Shown here piece after piece: positions 53,768 through 61,636 of a stretch of DNA of 61,636 bases (position 1 is the first letter of the stretch; every line of letters begins with the position of its first letter). The stretch covers positions 1-61,636 of the forward strand of contig JACRTB010000017.1 in assembly GCA_014385025.1 (NCBI GenBank), in the 5' to 3' direction. Made by a program: the position numbers and the translations under genes. Origin of the DNA: Yanshouia hominis (GTDB taxonomy: Bacteria > Bacillota > Clostridia > Oscillospirales > Ruminococcaceae). Below the pieces are notes generated by a model. The model made no database searches and had not been told where the DNA came from. It was given only the letters and a program-made list of their open reading frames with translations.

Positions 53768-55080
53768 GGCTTTCGGAGATTATCCGCCTTGTCTGGATGA
53801 ACCTGATACAGAACAGAACCAAAGTGCTGCTCACCTCGCTGGGAATTATCGTCGGCTCCGCCACCATCGTGCTGGTCATTGCGATCGGGCAGGGCGGACA
53901 GGCTGATGTGGCCGAGCAGTTCAAAAATCTCAACGCCGGCGCGATCGACATCAAATCAGTGGAGGCCTCCGCGGCACAGGGGCCCGATATGGCCGGCGGA
54001 ATGGGCGGATTCGGCGGCGGGGCGCCTCCGGGCGGCGGGTTTCCTTCCGGCGGCGGAACGCGCTCATCCAGAAACTCCCCCGGCGGGAGAAGCGCCAAAA
54101 GCAGCAAGGTAAAGCTCACGCTCGAGGATGTGGAGGACCTTTCCGAGCTGGTGAGCGGCCTCGACGAGGTTACCATCCTGGTAAGCGGCACGACCGGGGT
54201 ATACGGGGGGGACATGGAGGAGGAGAACGACTCGGTCACAGTGGTCGGCGTGCTGGAAAATTATCAGCGGGTCGGCAATCTTGAGCTGCTGCAAGGTTCC
54301 TTTCTCAGCGAAGAGGATAATTCCGGCGGAAGCTATGTGGCGGTCATCGGCTACAGCCTCGCAGAGGAGATTTTTACCTATCCCAGTCTGGCCTGCGGAG
54401 ATTATTTGACCATCGACGATAAAAATTATCAGGTGATCGGCGTGCTTGCCGAGATGGGTGCGGTAAGCTCCGGGATCAGTTCGGATGATGCGATATATAT
54501 TCCATATAATTCCGCAATCAAATACATATATGGCAATGGGGCCGAGCCGTCGATGACGGCGGTGGCCTCCGATGTGTCGCAGGTGGAACCCGCAATCGAA
54601 AAAATCAAGGCGGTGCTGGCCGAAAACTATCCCAAGGGAAGCTTTTCAGTCACTGATGCGGGCAGCGCCATGGACGCGGCCACCAGTTCCGCAAACACCC
54701 TGGCGATGCTGCTGCTCGCGGTGGCCAGCATCGTCTTTGTGGTGGGCGGAATCGGGATCATGAATGTCCTGTTTGTCTCGGTAAAGGAACGCACGCAGGA
54801 GATCGGCATCCTGAAGGCGATCGGCTGCCCTGCCGGCAGCATCCTGCTCGAATTTTTGCTGGAAGCCGTTTTTATGGGATTCGCGGGCGGAATCCTCGGC
54901 ATCGTTGTCAGCTTTGCCCTTGTGCCGGTTATCGAGATATTCGGAATGCGCCTTGAAACCGGTGTGACGGGCTGTGTGCTTGCGCTGGTATTTGCGTTGT
55001 TCACCGGGACTTTGTTTGGATTTTATCCGGCCTATCGGGCGTCAAAGCTGGCGCCCATCGAGGCACTGACCCTGAATTGA
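53764..55080 (+). CDS. MacB-like ABC transporter permease
   Basis: 438 aa. One N-terminal membrane segment (NRTKVLLTSLGIIVGSATIVLVIAIG), a large extracellular domain (MacB_PCD type) and three C-terminal segments including VVGGIGIMNVLFVSVKERTQEIGILKAIG, the family signature. The extracellular domain carries an unusual Gly/Pro/Ser-rich insert at about residues 72-112. The ATPase is encoded separately at 55628. Substrate unknown; relatives export peptides and antibiotics or act in envelope stress. Confidence 0.9.
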   Translation: MRLSEIIRLVWMNLIQNRTKVLLTSLGIIVGSATIVLVIAIGQGGQADVAEQFKNLNAGAIDIKSVEASAAQGPDMAGGMGGFGGGAPPGGGFPSGGGTRSSRNSPGGRSAKSSKVKLTLEDVEDLSELVSGLDEVTILVSGTTGVYGGDMEEENDSVTVVGVLENYQRVGNLELLQGSFLSEEDNSGGSYVAVIGYSLAEEIFTYPSLACGDYLTIDDKNYQVIGVLAEMGAVSSGISSDDAIYIPYNSAIKYIYGNGAEPSMTAVASDVSQVEPAIEKIKAVLAENYPKGSFSVTDAGSAMDAATSSANTLAMLLLAVASIVFVVGGIGIMNVLFVSVKERTQEIGILKAIGCPAGSILLEFLLEAVFMGFAGGILGIVVSFALVPVIEIFGMRLETGVTGCVLALVFALFTGTLFGFYPAYRASKLAPIEALTLN

Positions 55081-55095
55081 GGAGGAAGCATCCCT

Positions 55096-55581
55096 ATGAA
55101 GCGGCTGCAATGGATACTAATCGTAGTAATAATTACAATATTTACTTCCTGTATCAAATCTGAGCCCATTCCGGAAGGGCAGAGCGGGATGTATGGCGAT
55201 TCTCCGAAGGGGATGAGCCGCCCCGCGGGGATGACGGCCGACGGGGAGGGGAAGCAAAGGACCGGTTCCGCAGAAAGAAAAAGCCGTGCGCCGGATGAGG
55301 TCAGAGATTCGGGCGCCGGGGAGAGCGGGCTCGGGAATAAGGAAGAAAAAAGCGTCACCGGCAAGGTGAAAATGATTGTCGGCAACGAGGCAACCCTGAT
55401 CATCACCACTGGGGACGGGGTGGAAACCGCCGAAAGTTATCTTCTGCCTGTAGGAATGCGCATCGGCGGCAAGGACTTTTCGTCGGTCACGGCGGGGAAC
55501 ACCCTCAAAATCACCTTTGGGACCCATCCGGACGACGGCAGCGAAATAATAACCGCTGTTTCCATTGTCGGAGGCAAATAG
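55096..55581 (+). CDS. Putative lipoprotein of the efflux locus
   Basis: 161 aa. A signal-peptide-like start (MKRLQWILIVVIITIFTSC) gives a possible lipidated Cys at residue 19, although the lipobox is imperfect. A charged, low-complexity, Gly/Glu/Lys-rich linker of about 70 residues leads to a small beta domain (TGKVKMIVGNEATLIITTG) near 90-160. No family recognised. It lies 15 nt after the permease and 46 nt before the ATPase, so it is probably part of the transporter. Confidence 0.7.
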   Translation: MKRLQWILIVVIITIFTSCIKSEPIPEGQSGMYGDSPKGMSRPAGMTADGEGKQRTGSAERKSRAPDEVRDSGAGESGLGNKEEKSVTGKVKMIVGNEATLIITTGDGVETAESYLLPVGMRIGGKDFSSVTAGNTLKITFGTHPDDGSEIITAVSIVGGK

Positions 55582-55627
55582 CAAAAGCATCGGAAATCAC
55601 AGCTTTAAGAACAACGGGGGTGGGAAA

Positions 55628-56299
55628 ATGCCGCATCTGATTGAGCTGACAGATATTTCCCGGCGGTTTCTGGTGGGAGATACGGTGGTACAGGCACTCA
55701 AGCACATCCATCTGCAGGTAAACGAGGGGGAGTATCTTGCGGTTCTGGGACCTTCCGGGTCGGGAAAATCCACCCTGATGAACCTTTTGGGCTGTATGGA
55801 CCATGTGCAGTCCGGAAAATATTTTCTGGCCGGACTGCCGGTCCACAGGCTGCACGACCGGCAGCTTTCGATCGTGCGCAACCGGATGATCGGGTTTATC
55901 TTCCAACGGTACCACCTGATCCCGACCTATACGGTTCTTCAAAATGTCATGATGCCCCTGCTGGTACGCGGCGCTTCACACCGTGAGGCCCAGCTTGCCG
56001 CACTGGAGCAGCTGGTCCTGCTCGGCATGGGAGAACGGGTTCGCCACAGCCCGAGGGAGCTTTCGGGCGGGCAGCAGCAGAGGGTGGCAATTGCCCGGGC
56101 GCTGGTGGGCGGGCCGAAGCTGCTGCTGGCCGATGAACCGACAGGGGCGCTCGATTCCAATACCGGCGGCGAGGTCATGCGGCTGTTCGAGCGGCTTCAC
56201 GACCGCGGACATACCATTGTGATGATTACACATGATTCCCATATTGCCTCTTATGCCGAACGGACGGTAAGAATCGTCGATGGAGAGCTGTATTCCTGA
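55628..56299 (+). CDS. ABC transporter ATP-binding protein (MacB/LolD type)
   Basis: 223 aa. Walker [10 protein letters not shown] near residue 39, Q-loop [11 protein letters not shown], signature [15 protein letters not shown], Walker [13 protein letters not shown]. This is the ATPase of the upstream permease. ATG at 55628 is used because the family begins [11 protein letters not shown]. Order adaptor-permease-lipoprotein-ATPase places the ATPase last, which is less common. Confidence 0.93.
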   Translation: MPHLIELTDISRRFLVGDTVVQALKHIHLQVNEGEYLAVLGPSGSGKSTLMNLLGCMDHVQSGKYFLAGLPVHRLHDRQLSIVRNRMIGFIFQRYHLIPTYTVLQNVMMPLLVRGASHREAQLAALEQLVLLGMGERVRHSPRELSGGQQQRVAIARALVGGPKLLLADEPTGALDSNTGGEVMRLFERLHDRGHTIVMITHDSHIASYAERTVRIVDGELYS

Positions 56300-56484
56300 A
56301 AGGCGCCGGTCCTTCTTTGTAAAACGCGAACACAGAACAAGGACAAAAGGCTGAAACGGCCGGCAGACGGCAAATTGACAATTACAACAAACGGACAAAT
56401 CCGGATTCATCTATTCCGGATAAAATATTTATATTTTTCACAATAAATCATTACGAAATTGTAAAGTAAAAAAATCGCGAATGG
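56300..56484 (+). other. Intergenic region before the AGCS operon
   Basis: No gene and no clear terminator for the efflux operon. AT-rich from about 56420. The AGCS promoter and operator follow. Confidence 0.5.
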
Positions 56485-56513
56485 TTGCGAAGGGGAAAAA
56501 AGTCTGCTAATAT
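56485..56513 (+). promoter_or_regulatory. Promoter of the AGCS-amidase operon
   Basis: TTGCGA, 17 bp, TAATAT. The -10 is the left edge of the 46-bp palindrome, so a bound regulator would block it. Confidence 0.65.
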
Positions 56514-56554
56514 TGTCTATAGTAGATTGTAGACAATCTACTATAGACAATATT
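56509..56554. promoter_or_regulatory. 46-bp perfect palindrome, likely GntR operator
   Basis: Two perfect 22-bp arms (56509-56530 and 56533-56554) around AG. Inside, ATTGT-AG-ACAAT at the centre and TTGTCTATAG/CTATAGACAA at the ends give repeated half-sites. It spans the -10 and the predicted transcription start. The GntR/FCD gene at 59859 is the natural candidate regulator. Confidence 0.8.
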
Positions 56555-56618
56555 TAATCCGGCAAAGGTGCCCGTCCGCCCATTCATCCGAGTCAAATGG
56601 AGAAGGAGTAATGTTATT

Positions 56619-58043
56619 GTGGAAGCGCTTTTAAAATTCGCTGCTTGGCTGGCCAACATCCTGTGGCAAACGCCCACCCTCTTGCTGATCGGTACTGTCG
56701 CCGTCGTTCTGACAATCGGAAGCCGCGGCTTCCAGTTCCGCCGGTTCGGTTATATCATGAAGAACACGGTCGGCAAGCTCAGGGAAAAGGGCGCCGCCGG
56801 AAGCGGAAACCTTTCTCCCTTTCAGGCATGCTGCATCGCGCTGGCGAGCACGGTGGGAACCGGCAACATCGCGGGCGTTGCAACTGCGATTTCCATCGGC
56901 GGCCCGGGGGCCATCTTCTGGATGTGGCTCATGGCGCTGCTCGGCATGATTTCTAAGACTGCGGAAGTCACGCTTGCCGTTCATTACCGTGAAAAGGATG
57001 CCAACGGAGTTTTCCATGGCGGCCCGATGTACTACATGCGCAAAGGTCTCGGCTGGGGTGCCCTCGCTAAGGTGTTCTGCGTCGGTTTGATTGTTAACTC
57101 GCTGCTCACCGCCGGACTGCTTCAGCAGCATACCGCGGCCCGCGCGTTCCTCTCGACATGGAACATCAATCCCTACATCACCGCGGGCGCCATGGCCTTC
57201 GTCTGCGGCGTCGTTATTATCGGCGGCCTGAAGCGGATTGGCAGCTTCTGCGAATACTGCGTACCGATTATGGCGATTGCTTATGTCCTCGGCGGTCTGG
57301 TCATCATGATCGTCAACTTTGATAAAATCCCCGAGGTGTTCGGGATGATCTTCAAGTATGCCTTTGCACCGGCTCCCGCGATGGGCGGGTTTGCCGGTTC
57401 AGTGGTCGCCACTTCGATTCAGCGCGGAATCTCCCGCGGCATGATGTCGAACGAAGCCGGTCAGGGCAGTGCCCCGATGGCCCACGCCACCGCTGCGATC
57501 GATCATCCGGTCGAACAGGGCGTCTGGGGTGCGTTCGAAGTTTTTGTGGATACCATCATCGTCTGCTCGATCTCGGCTTTCGTCATCCTTTCGACCGGCG
57601 TTCTGGAAAGCGGTCTGTCGGGCGTCGATCTCGTTCTTGCCGGCTTCGATACCGTCTTCCCGGGAACCATTGCGAGTATGCTGCTTTCCTTCGCGATCAT
57701 CACCTTCTGCCTCTCCTCGCAGATCGGCTTCTACTGGTATGCTGAAACCGCGGTTCACGATCTGACCAACGGCAACCAGAAAGCAATCAACGCTTTTAAG
57801 TGGATCTTCCTGATCCCCGGCGTTGCCTGCGCCGGCGTCGATAATGTTGACGCTCTCTGGAATGTAGCGGATATCGCCACCGCACTGACCTCGATCCCCA
57901 ACCTGATTGCCGTCGCGGCCCTCGCCGGTGTTTTCTTCAAGCTGCTCAAGGACTGCGAGTCCGGTGAGAGAAAGTATGCGACCGCCATCACCGACAATAC
58001 CCGGCATTATATCCGGGAACCCAAGACCAAGACAAACAGCTGA
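56619..58043 (+). CDS. Sodium:alanine/glycine symporter (AGCS family)
   Basis: 474-aa membrane transporter. NLSPFQACCIALASTVGTGNIAGVATAI near residue 65 is the AGCS signature, followed by FWMWLMALLGMISKTAEV and GISRGMMSNEAGQGSAPMAHA. Members carry alanine, glycine or glutamine with Na+. The start is GTG at 56619 with AAGGAG 10 nt upstream; an out-of-frame ATG at 56611 opens only a seven-codon frame. First gene of the operon with amidase and serine hydrolase. Confidence 0.93.
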   Translation: MEALLKFAAWLANILWQTPTLLLIGTVAVVLTIGSRGFQFRRFGYIMKNTVGKLREKGAAGSGNLSPFQACCIALASTVGTGNIAGVATAISIGGPGAIFWMWLMALLGMISKTAEVTLAVHYREKDANGVFHGGPMYYMRKGLGWGALAKVFCVGLIVNSLLTAGLLQQHTAARAFLSTWNINPYITAGAMAFVCGVVIIGGLKRIGSFCEYCVPIMAIAYVLGGLVIMIVNFDKIPEVFGMIFKYAFAPAPAMGGFAGSVVATSIQRGISRGMMSNEAGQGSAPMAHATAAIDHPVEQGVWGAFEVFVDTIIVCSISAFVILSTGVLESGLSGVDLVLAGFDTVFPGTIASMLLSFAIITFCLSSQIGFYWYAETAVHDLTNGNQKAINAFKWIFLIPGVACAGVDNVDALWNVADIATALTSIPNLIAVAALAGVFFKLLKDCESGERKYATAITDNTRHYIREPKTKTNS

Positions 58044-58075
58044 AAATCCGTCAATTTAATTTGTTCCAAAACGTG

Positions 58076-58103
58076 GGAGATGCCCTTGAAAAGGGGCATC
58101 TCC
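58076..58103 (+). other. Intercistronic hairpin in the AGCS operon
   Basis: GGAGATGCCC/GGGCATCTCC, 10 bp, no T-run after it. It sits between symporter and amidase genes and may stabilise or differentially process the mRNA. Confidence 0.6.
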
Positions 58104-58126
58104 GACACATCATAGGAGGAATATTC

Positions 58127-58966
58127 ATGTCGTTTCGCACTGCAATGATTCAGTTTGATACCGCCTATATGGATGTCGGGGACAACATCTCCCGGATGTC
58201 CGCGCTGATTGACGAGGCGGCTTCGCCCTCTTCTCCGCCCGATCTCATCGTAATGCCCGAGCTGTGGACCAGCGGCTATTCGGAGGAAATTTTCAGGGAT
58301 ATCCGGCGGTTTGCGCAGCCGGTCGATGGAAAAGCGGTCGCCATGCTGCGGGAAAAGGCCCGGCGGTACGGCGTGTGGATCGCCGGAGGCTCGATGGTCG
58401 AGCTGGCCGAAGATGGAATTTACAACACCTGCTTCCTGATCAACCGTCAGGGCGAGATCGCGGGACGTTACCGTAAGATGCATCTTTACAGCGCCATGAT
58501 CGAAGATAAGGCGTTCCGAAACGGAACCGAAATACCGGTCTTTGAAACCGACTTCGGCCGCATCGCTCTGATGACCTGCTATGACATCCGCTTTGTCGAG
58601 ATGTCGCGCGATTATGCCATGCGCGGCGTCGAGGCGCTGGTGGTCGTTTCCAACTGGGCAAAACCCAAGCTGAACCACTGGCGTGTGCTGTTGCAGGCGC
58701 GCGCCATCGAAAACCAAGTCGCGCTGCTCGCCTGCAACCGCGTCGGAACGGCTGGAAACTGCACCTATTTCGGCCATTCGCTGGCCCTTGATCCCTGGGG
58801 GGAGTTCATCGCCGAGGATGAAAGCGAAAAGGAAACTATTTTGCGTGCCGAGGTGGACCTCGGCCGGGTTGCCGAGGTCCGCAAAAAGATTCCGATGTAT
58901 TTGGACCGCCAGCCGGCCAGCTATACCGACCGCATCCTGAGTTTCTATGATGGGAGGACCCGCTGA
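58127..58966 (+). CDS. Carbon-nitrogen hydrolase (nitrilase superfamily, omega-amidase-like)
   Basis: 279-aa cytoplasmic amidase. The catalytic triad is visible: Glu45 (MPELWTSGY), Lys117 (RKMHLYS) and Cys151 (MTCYDIRF). These motifs are closest to the Nit2/omega-amidase group, which deamidates 2-oxoglutaramate or related amides; other amides are possible. ATG at 58127 has AGGAGGA upstream. Its stop overlaps the next gene in TGATG. Co-expression with an amino-acid symporter suggests use of an imported amide. Confidence 0.9.
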   Translation: MSFRTAMIQFDTAYMDVGDNISRMSALIDEAASPSSPPDLIVMPELWTSGYSEEIFRDIRRFAQPVDGKAVAMLREKARRYGVWIAGGSMVELAEDGIYNTCFLINRQGEIAGRYRKMHLYSAMIEDKAFRNGTEIPVFETDFGRIALMTCYDIRFVEMSRDYAMRGVEALVVVSNWAKPKLNHWRVLLQARAIENQVALLACNRVGTAGNCTYFGHSLALDPWGEFIAEDESEKETILRAEVDLGRVAEVRKKIPMYLDRQPASYTDRILSFYDGRTR

Positions 58967-59754
58967 TGTTTGACGCAATCCGGGATTACACCGAACCATT
59001 TGCCGAAAAAATCGGTCTGGTGGTGCGTGACGTGCGCACCGGAAGCGTCTTTTCCCGCAATCCGGACCGCGTTTTTCCCTCGGCAAGTGTCATTAAGCTC
59101 GCCATCCTGTGGGAGTTTTACCGCCGCGTGGCGGAGGGAAGCCTCGACCCGGAGGCGTCCTATGTTCTGCATGACGATGTCAAGGAGGGCACAACCCCTT
59201 ATGATACCGGAATTTTGCGGGATTTTCACGACGGGCTGGTGCTGACCCTTCAGGATATCGTTACCATGATGATTGTGATCAGCGACGATACGGCGACCAA
59301 TATTCTGATCGACCGTTTCGGCAAGGAAGCGATCAATGAATCGATGCGCCGGATCGGGCTGACCCATACCAGAGTGCAGCGCCGGATGATGGAATATGAC
59401 AAGGTACGCGCCGGAATCGACAATGAAATTTCGGCCGGCGATATGGACCGCTACTTTACGCTGCTGCTCGCGCAGGACAGCCCAATGCCTGCCGGATGCC
59501 GGGAAACGATGTTGGATATTCTGGCGCGCCAGCGTTATACGGCGGCAATTCCCAGTCTGCTGAGCGAGGACACCCGCATCGCCCACAAAACCGGAACGAT
59601 CGGCGAGTTCGGGCTGGAGCATGATGTCGGGCTGATCTACGGCCCGGACGGCCGTCCGGCGGTCATCGTCGCGGCTCTGACCCAGCATCTGGAGAACCGC
59701 CTGCATGTCATCGGAACCATCGCAAAAATGGCACTGGAGTCCTCCTTGTGTTGA
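58966..59754 (+). CDS. Class A beta-lactamase-like serine hydrolase, no signal peptide
   Basis: 262 aa. The SxxK motif is Ser41-Lys44 (SASVIKL), the second motif reads SDD in place of SDN (VISDDTATN), and KTG is in IAHKTGTIGEF. The N terminus (MFDAIRDYTEPFAEK) has no export signal, so it should act in the cytoplasm; true beta-lactamases and PBPs are secreted. The deacylation Glu motif is not obvious. A cytoplasmic amide or lactam-type substrate is a reasonable but unproven inference. Its start overlaps the amidase stop. Confidence 0.85.
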   Translation: MFDAIRDYTEPFAEKIGLVVRDVRTGSVFSRNPDRVFPSASVIKLAILWEFYRRVAEGSLDPEASYVLHDDVKEGTTPYDTGILRDFHDGLVLTLQDIVTMMIVISDDTATNILIDRFGKEAINESMRRIGLTHTRVQRRMMEYDKVRAGIDNEISAGDMDRYFTLLLAQDSPMPAGCRETMLDILARQRYTAAIPSLLSEDTRIAHKTGTIGEFGLEHDVGLIYGPDGRPAVIVAALTQHLENRLHVIGTIAKMALESSLC

Positions 59755-59779
59755 CAGGGTTTCTCAACTGTGATACTCT
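59751..59779 (+). promoter_or_regulatory. Possible promoter of the GntR gene
   Basis: A perfect TTGACA at 59751-59756 overlaps the serine hydrolase stop; a -10 of TACTCT follows after 17 bp, or GATACT after 15. Only the -35 is convincing. Confidence 0.4.
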
Positions 59780-59837
59780 TAAATCAATCTCGTCTGAAAG
59801 GGCAGGCTCTGCATTTCAGACTGCTTGAGAGATCACA
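59769..59837 (+). other. Structured leader before the GntR gene
   Basis: Nested pairing: TGTGATACTCT with AGAGATCACA (one bulge), enclosing GTCTGAAA/TTTCAGAC and GCAG-GCT-CTGC. The whole element ends 21 nt before the ATG. No known riboswitch was recognised. Confidence 0.55.
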
Positions 59838-59858
59838 CCAAGAGGAGCTAAAATTTTG

Positions 59859-60557
59859 ATGAGCTATCTGGATGCTGTTCCGAACCTGGGAGCGCAGCCT
59901 TCCTTGAAACAACTGGCCTATGAGACGCTGCAGCGTCAAATTATAAACGGACAAATTCAGCCAGGTAGCCGTTTAACCGAGGAGGAGCTTTCCCGTTCCA
60001 TGAGCATCAGCCGCGCCCCGATCCGTGAGGCGCTCAATATGCTGGAGCGTGACGGCTTTACAAAGATTATTCCCCGACGCGGCGCGGTGGTGACCGATGT
60101 TTCCCGGCAGGATGTAATCAACATCTGGGAGGTGCGGGCGCTGCTTGAGCCATATGCTGCCCGCTGCTCGGTCGGCCTGGTCCCCAAGGAGGAGCTTGAG
60201 CGCATCCTCGCACGGCTGGACCGGATGGCGGAGACACCGGAACAGTTCGACAATTATACGGATCTTGATCTAGAGATCCATGCGCTGTTTCACCGCTATC
60301 TGGAGAACAGCTTTCTGAAAAGCATCGTTGCCAACAATCAGATCCACTCCAACCGGGTGCGCTGGATCGGCTGCGGACGGCAGCTCCCGAACGAGATCGA
60401 GCTGCGTCAGCTCAACTATAAAGAGCACCGGCAGATTATCGTGGCCATGCTTTCGGGAGACCCCGACGCCGTCTATGAGGCGGTCCGGCAGCATGTTGTA
60501 AAAAGCGGAGAGCGGGTGCTTCTTCAGATTGACGCCTCCCCGTCGTCGGACGGCTGA
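59859..60557 (+). CDS. GntR family transcriptional regulator (FCD type)
   Basis: 232 aa. Winged helix at 15-75 (LTEEELSRSMSISRAPIREALNMLERDG), then an all-helical FCD ligand-binding domain with acidic and histidine residues (DLDLEIHALFHRYLEN, and EHRQIIVAML) that usually bind a metal and a small carboxylate or amino acid. GAGGAG precedes the ATG. It follows the AGCS-amidase-hydrolase genes and probably represses them through the palindrome at 56509. Confidence 0.92.
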   Translation: MSYLDAVPNLGAQPSLKQLAYETLQRQIINGQIQPGSRLTEEELSRSMSISRAPIREALNMLERDGFTKIIPRRGAVVTDVSRQDVINIWEVRALLEPYAARCSVGLVPKEELERILARLDRMAETPEQFDNYTDLDLEIHALFHRYLENSFLKSIVANNQIHSNRVRWIGCGRQLPNEIELRQLNYKEHRQIIVAMLSGDPDAVYEAVRQHVVKSGERVLLQIDASPSSDG

Positions 60558-60771
60558 TCTGAAATTGTAAATCCGGAAAAGCGGTGTCCGCGCCGGGTTT
60601 CTCAAGGCGCTCCCCGACAAACGTTCGAACAGCCGAAAACTTTTTCGCACCGATTGAGCCGCCGCTGTTGGTCTGTCGGTGCGCGTTTTTCATCCCGTTT
60701 CGCCCGGCGCTCGATGTGAATACTTTTTATACGGTGTATTCTTGGTCAGAACCGGGAAGTTTTGGATTCAA
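60558..60771 (+). other. Intergenic region after the GntR gene
   Basis: No gene or recognised site; composition turns AT-rich toward the insertion element. Confidence 0.5.
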
Positions 60772-60820
60772 CAAAAGCAGCTGCAAATCCTATAATGAGA
60801 TTTACAGCTGCTTTTGTTTT
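60772..60820 (+). terminator. Terminator of the GntR gene
   Basis: An 18-bp stem with one mismatch (60772-60789 with 60799-60816), 9-nt loop, then TTTT. Confidence 0.8.
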
Positions 60821-60835
60821 GGCTCTTTAGAGAAA

Positions 60836-61520
60836 AAACAACCACCGGCTCGGCCGGTGGTTGAAAAGACTTATAGCAGAAAAAAGCCTCCAATAATAGG
60901 ATAGTGAAGGCTCGCCAACCGCACTAAAATCCAAGAAGGCAGTCATCGTGGATGACATAAACAGTTTATCGCATTCAAAGTGGAGATGCAAGTATCATAA
61001 TAGTGTTTGCACCAAAGTACAGGCGAAAAGGAATTTACGGAGATATTCGAAAGGATATTGGAGAATGTGGAAATAATCGAGGCAGAATTGTGCCCCCACC
61101 ACATACATATGCTGTACAGCATACCGCCAAACATAAGGGTAGCGCAGTTTGCAGGGTATTTAAAGGGAAAAAGTGCGTTAATGATATTCGACAGGCACGC
61201 AAACCTGAAATATAAGTGCGAAAGCAGACACTTCTGGTGCAGAGGGTACTATGTAGATACAGTAGGAAAGAACGAAAAGAAAATAGTAAGAATATATACG
61301 GCAGCAGCTGCAAGACGATATTATGGAAGACCAAATAAGTTTGAAAGAGTACATCGACCCGTTCACGGGTGAAAAGAGTCAGAAGGCATAAAAACAGGCC
61401 GCTTTAGCGGCGACCTGTAAATAAAATGCGATTGGCGGGCTTTTTCATGTGTCTTGAGACGCTGCAAGGAGTAGGGCTAGGGCCTGTTCAAACCACGCGT
61501 TCTACGCGTGGTTTTGATTG
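60836..61520 (+). mobile_element. Decayed IS200-like insertion sequence
   Basis: About 690 bp. Left-end hairpin AACCACCGGC-TCG-GCCGGTGGTT (60840-60862), a degraded tnpA (60948-61391) and a right-side hairpin ACCACGCG-TTCTA-CGCGTGGT (about 61496-61516) give the IS200/IS605 layout with terminal stem-loops instead of inverted repeats. No tnpB. Confidence 0.75.
60948..61391 (+). pseudogene. tnpA: IS200-family transposase TnpA, frameshifted
   Basis: Recognisable Y1 transposase pieces lie in different frames: DDINSLSHSKWRCKYH (from GTG 60948), VFAPKYRRKGIYGDIRKDIG (61003 on), then EIIEAELCPHHIHML with the HUH-type histidine pair and GYLKGKSALMIFDRHANLKY, HFWCRGYYVDTVGKN with the usual tyrosines, and finally EYIRQQLQDDIMEDQ to the stop. 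At least three frameshifts or deletions separate them (an extra A near 61000, a loss near 61060, a loss near 61290). It cannot make an active protein. Confidence 0.85.
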
Positions 61521-61539
61521 TAGCTTCAGCGAAAATAAA

Positions 61540-61636
61540 CCACCAGCTATGCTGGTGGAATAAAAAATCTTTAGATACAAGAAAACCTCCTTTTGCTAAA
61601 CTAAGCGCAGGTTTGCCAACCGCATTCAGAGCAAAA
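61540..61636 (+). mobile_element. Left end of a second IS200-like element, cut by the window
   Basis: The hairpin CCACCAGC-TAT-GCTGGTGG is followed by AAAACCTCC and GGTTTGCCAACCGCA, closely paralleling the left end at 60840-60930 (AAAGCCTCC, GGCTCGCCAACCGCA). A transposase would be expected just beyond the window. Confidence 0.6.

Noticed and set aside
56611-56634. Seven-codon leader peptide (ATG at 56611) before the AGCS gene
   Set aside because: The ATG is only 2 nt from the ribosome site and out of frame; the GTG at 56619 is better spaced and matches the family start.

Overview
The window is a piece of a clostridial (Firmicutes/Bacillota) chromosome around the replication origin. The order rpmH-rnpA-yidD-yidC-jag-mnmE-mnmG-rsmG, divergent from dnaA-dnaN-S4-recF-remB-gyrB-gyrA, is the classic Firmicutes origin neighbourhood. 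GC-rich coding, a SpoIIM-family protein, a leucine T-box, sigma-54, iron-sulfur L-serine dehydratase and PPDK fit an anaerobic Oscillospiraceae/Ruminococcaceae-like gut organism; the species cannot be told from sequence alone. Many genes use TTG or GTG starts, and one (sdaAB) appears to use CTG.

Layout. 0-12 kb: ppdK, a VTT-type membrane protein, a nitroreductase, an eight-unit ~60-bp repeat array, degV and a nucleoside/sugar-type ABC importer without its binding protein, then an AT-rich acquired patch (GNAT, HxlR, LysE, PPOX-fold). 12-21 kb: radical SAM protein, rpoN, a solitary DapF-fold racemase, a T-box-controlled leuCDB operon and a D-2-hydroxyacid dehydrogenase. 21-32 kb: acetyltransferase, zinc-ribbon protein, SpoIIM-like protein, sdaAB-sdaAA, metallo-beta-lactamase-fold protein, EcsC, queH, malic enzyme, PutP. 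32-49 kb: the origin block, with two parS-like sites flanking gyrA but no parAB. 49-56 kb: two-component system followed by a MacAB-like efflux set with a lipoprotein. 56-60.6 kb: an AGCS symporter, nitrilase-fold amidase and cytoplasmic class-A-beta-lactamase-like hydrolase behind a 46-bp perfect palindrome, followed by a GntR/FCD regulator. 60.8 kb to the end: a decayed IS200-like element and the start of a second one.

The most unusual signal is structural. At four separate genes (the DapF-like racemase, leuB, sdaAA, mnmG) the 3' end of the gene has been duplicated just downstream of the gene, giving diverged extra gene ends. Other intergenic regions carry further direct repeats of similar scale. 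The second candidate system is the palindrome-controlled AGCS-amidase-serine hydrolase-GntR locus. No rRNA, tRNA or CRISPR array was seen.
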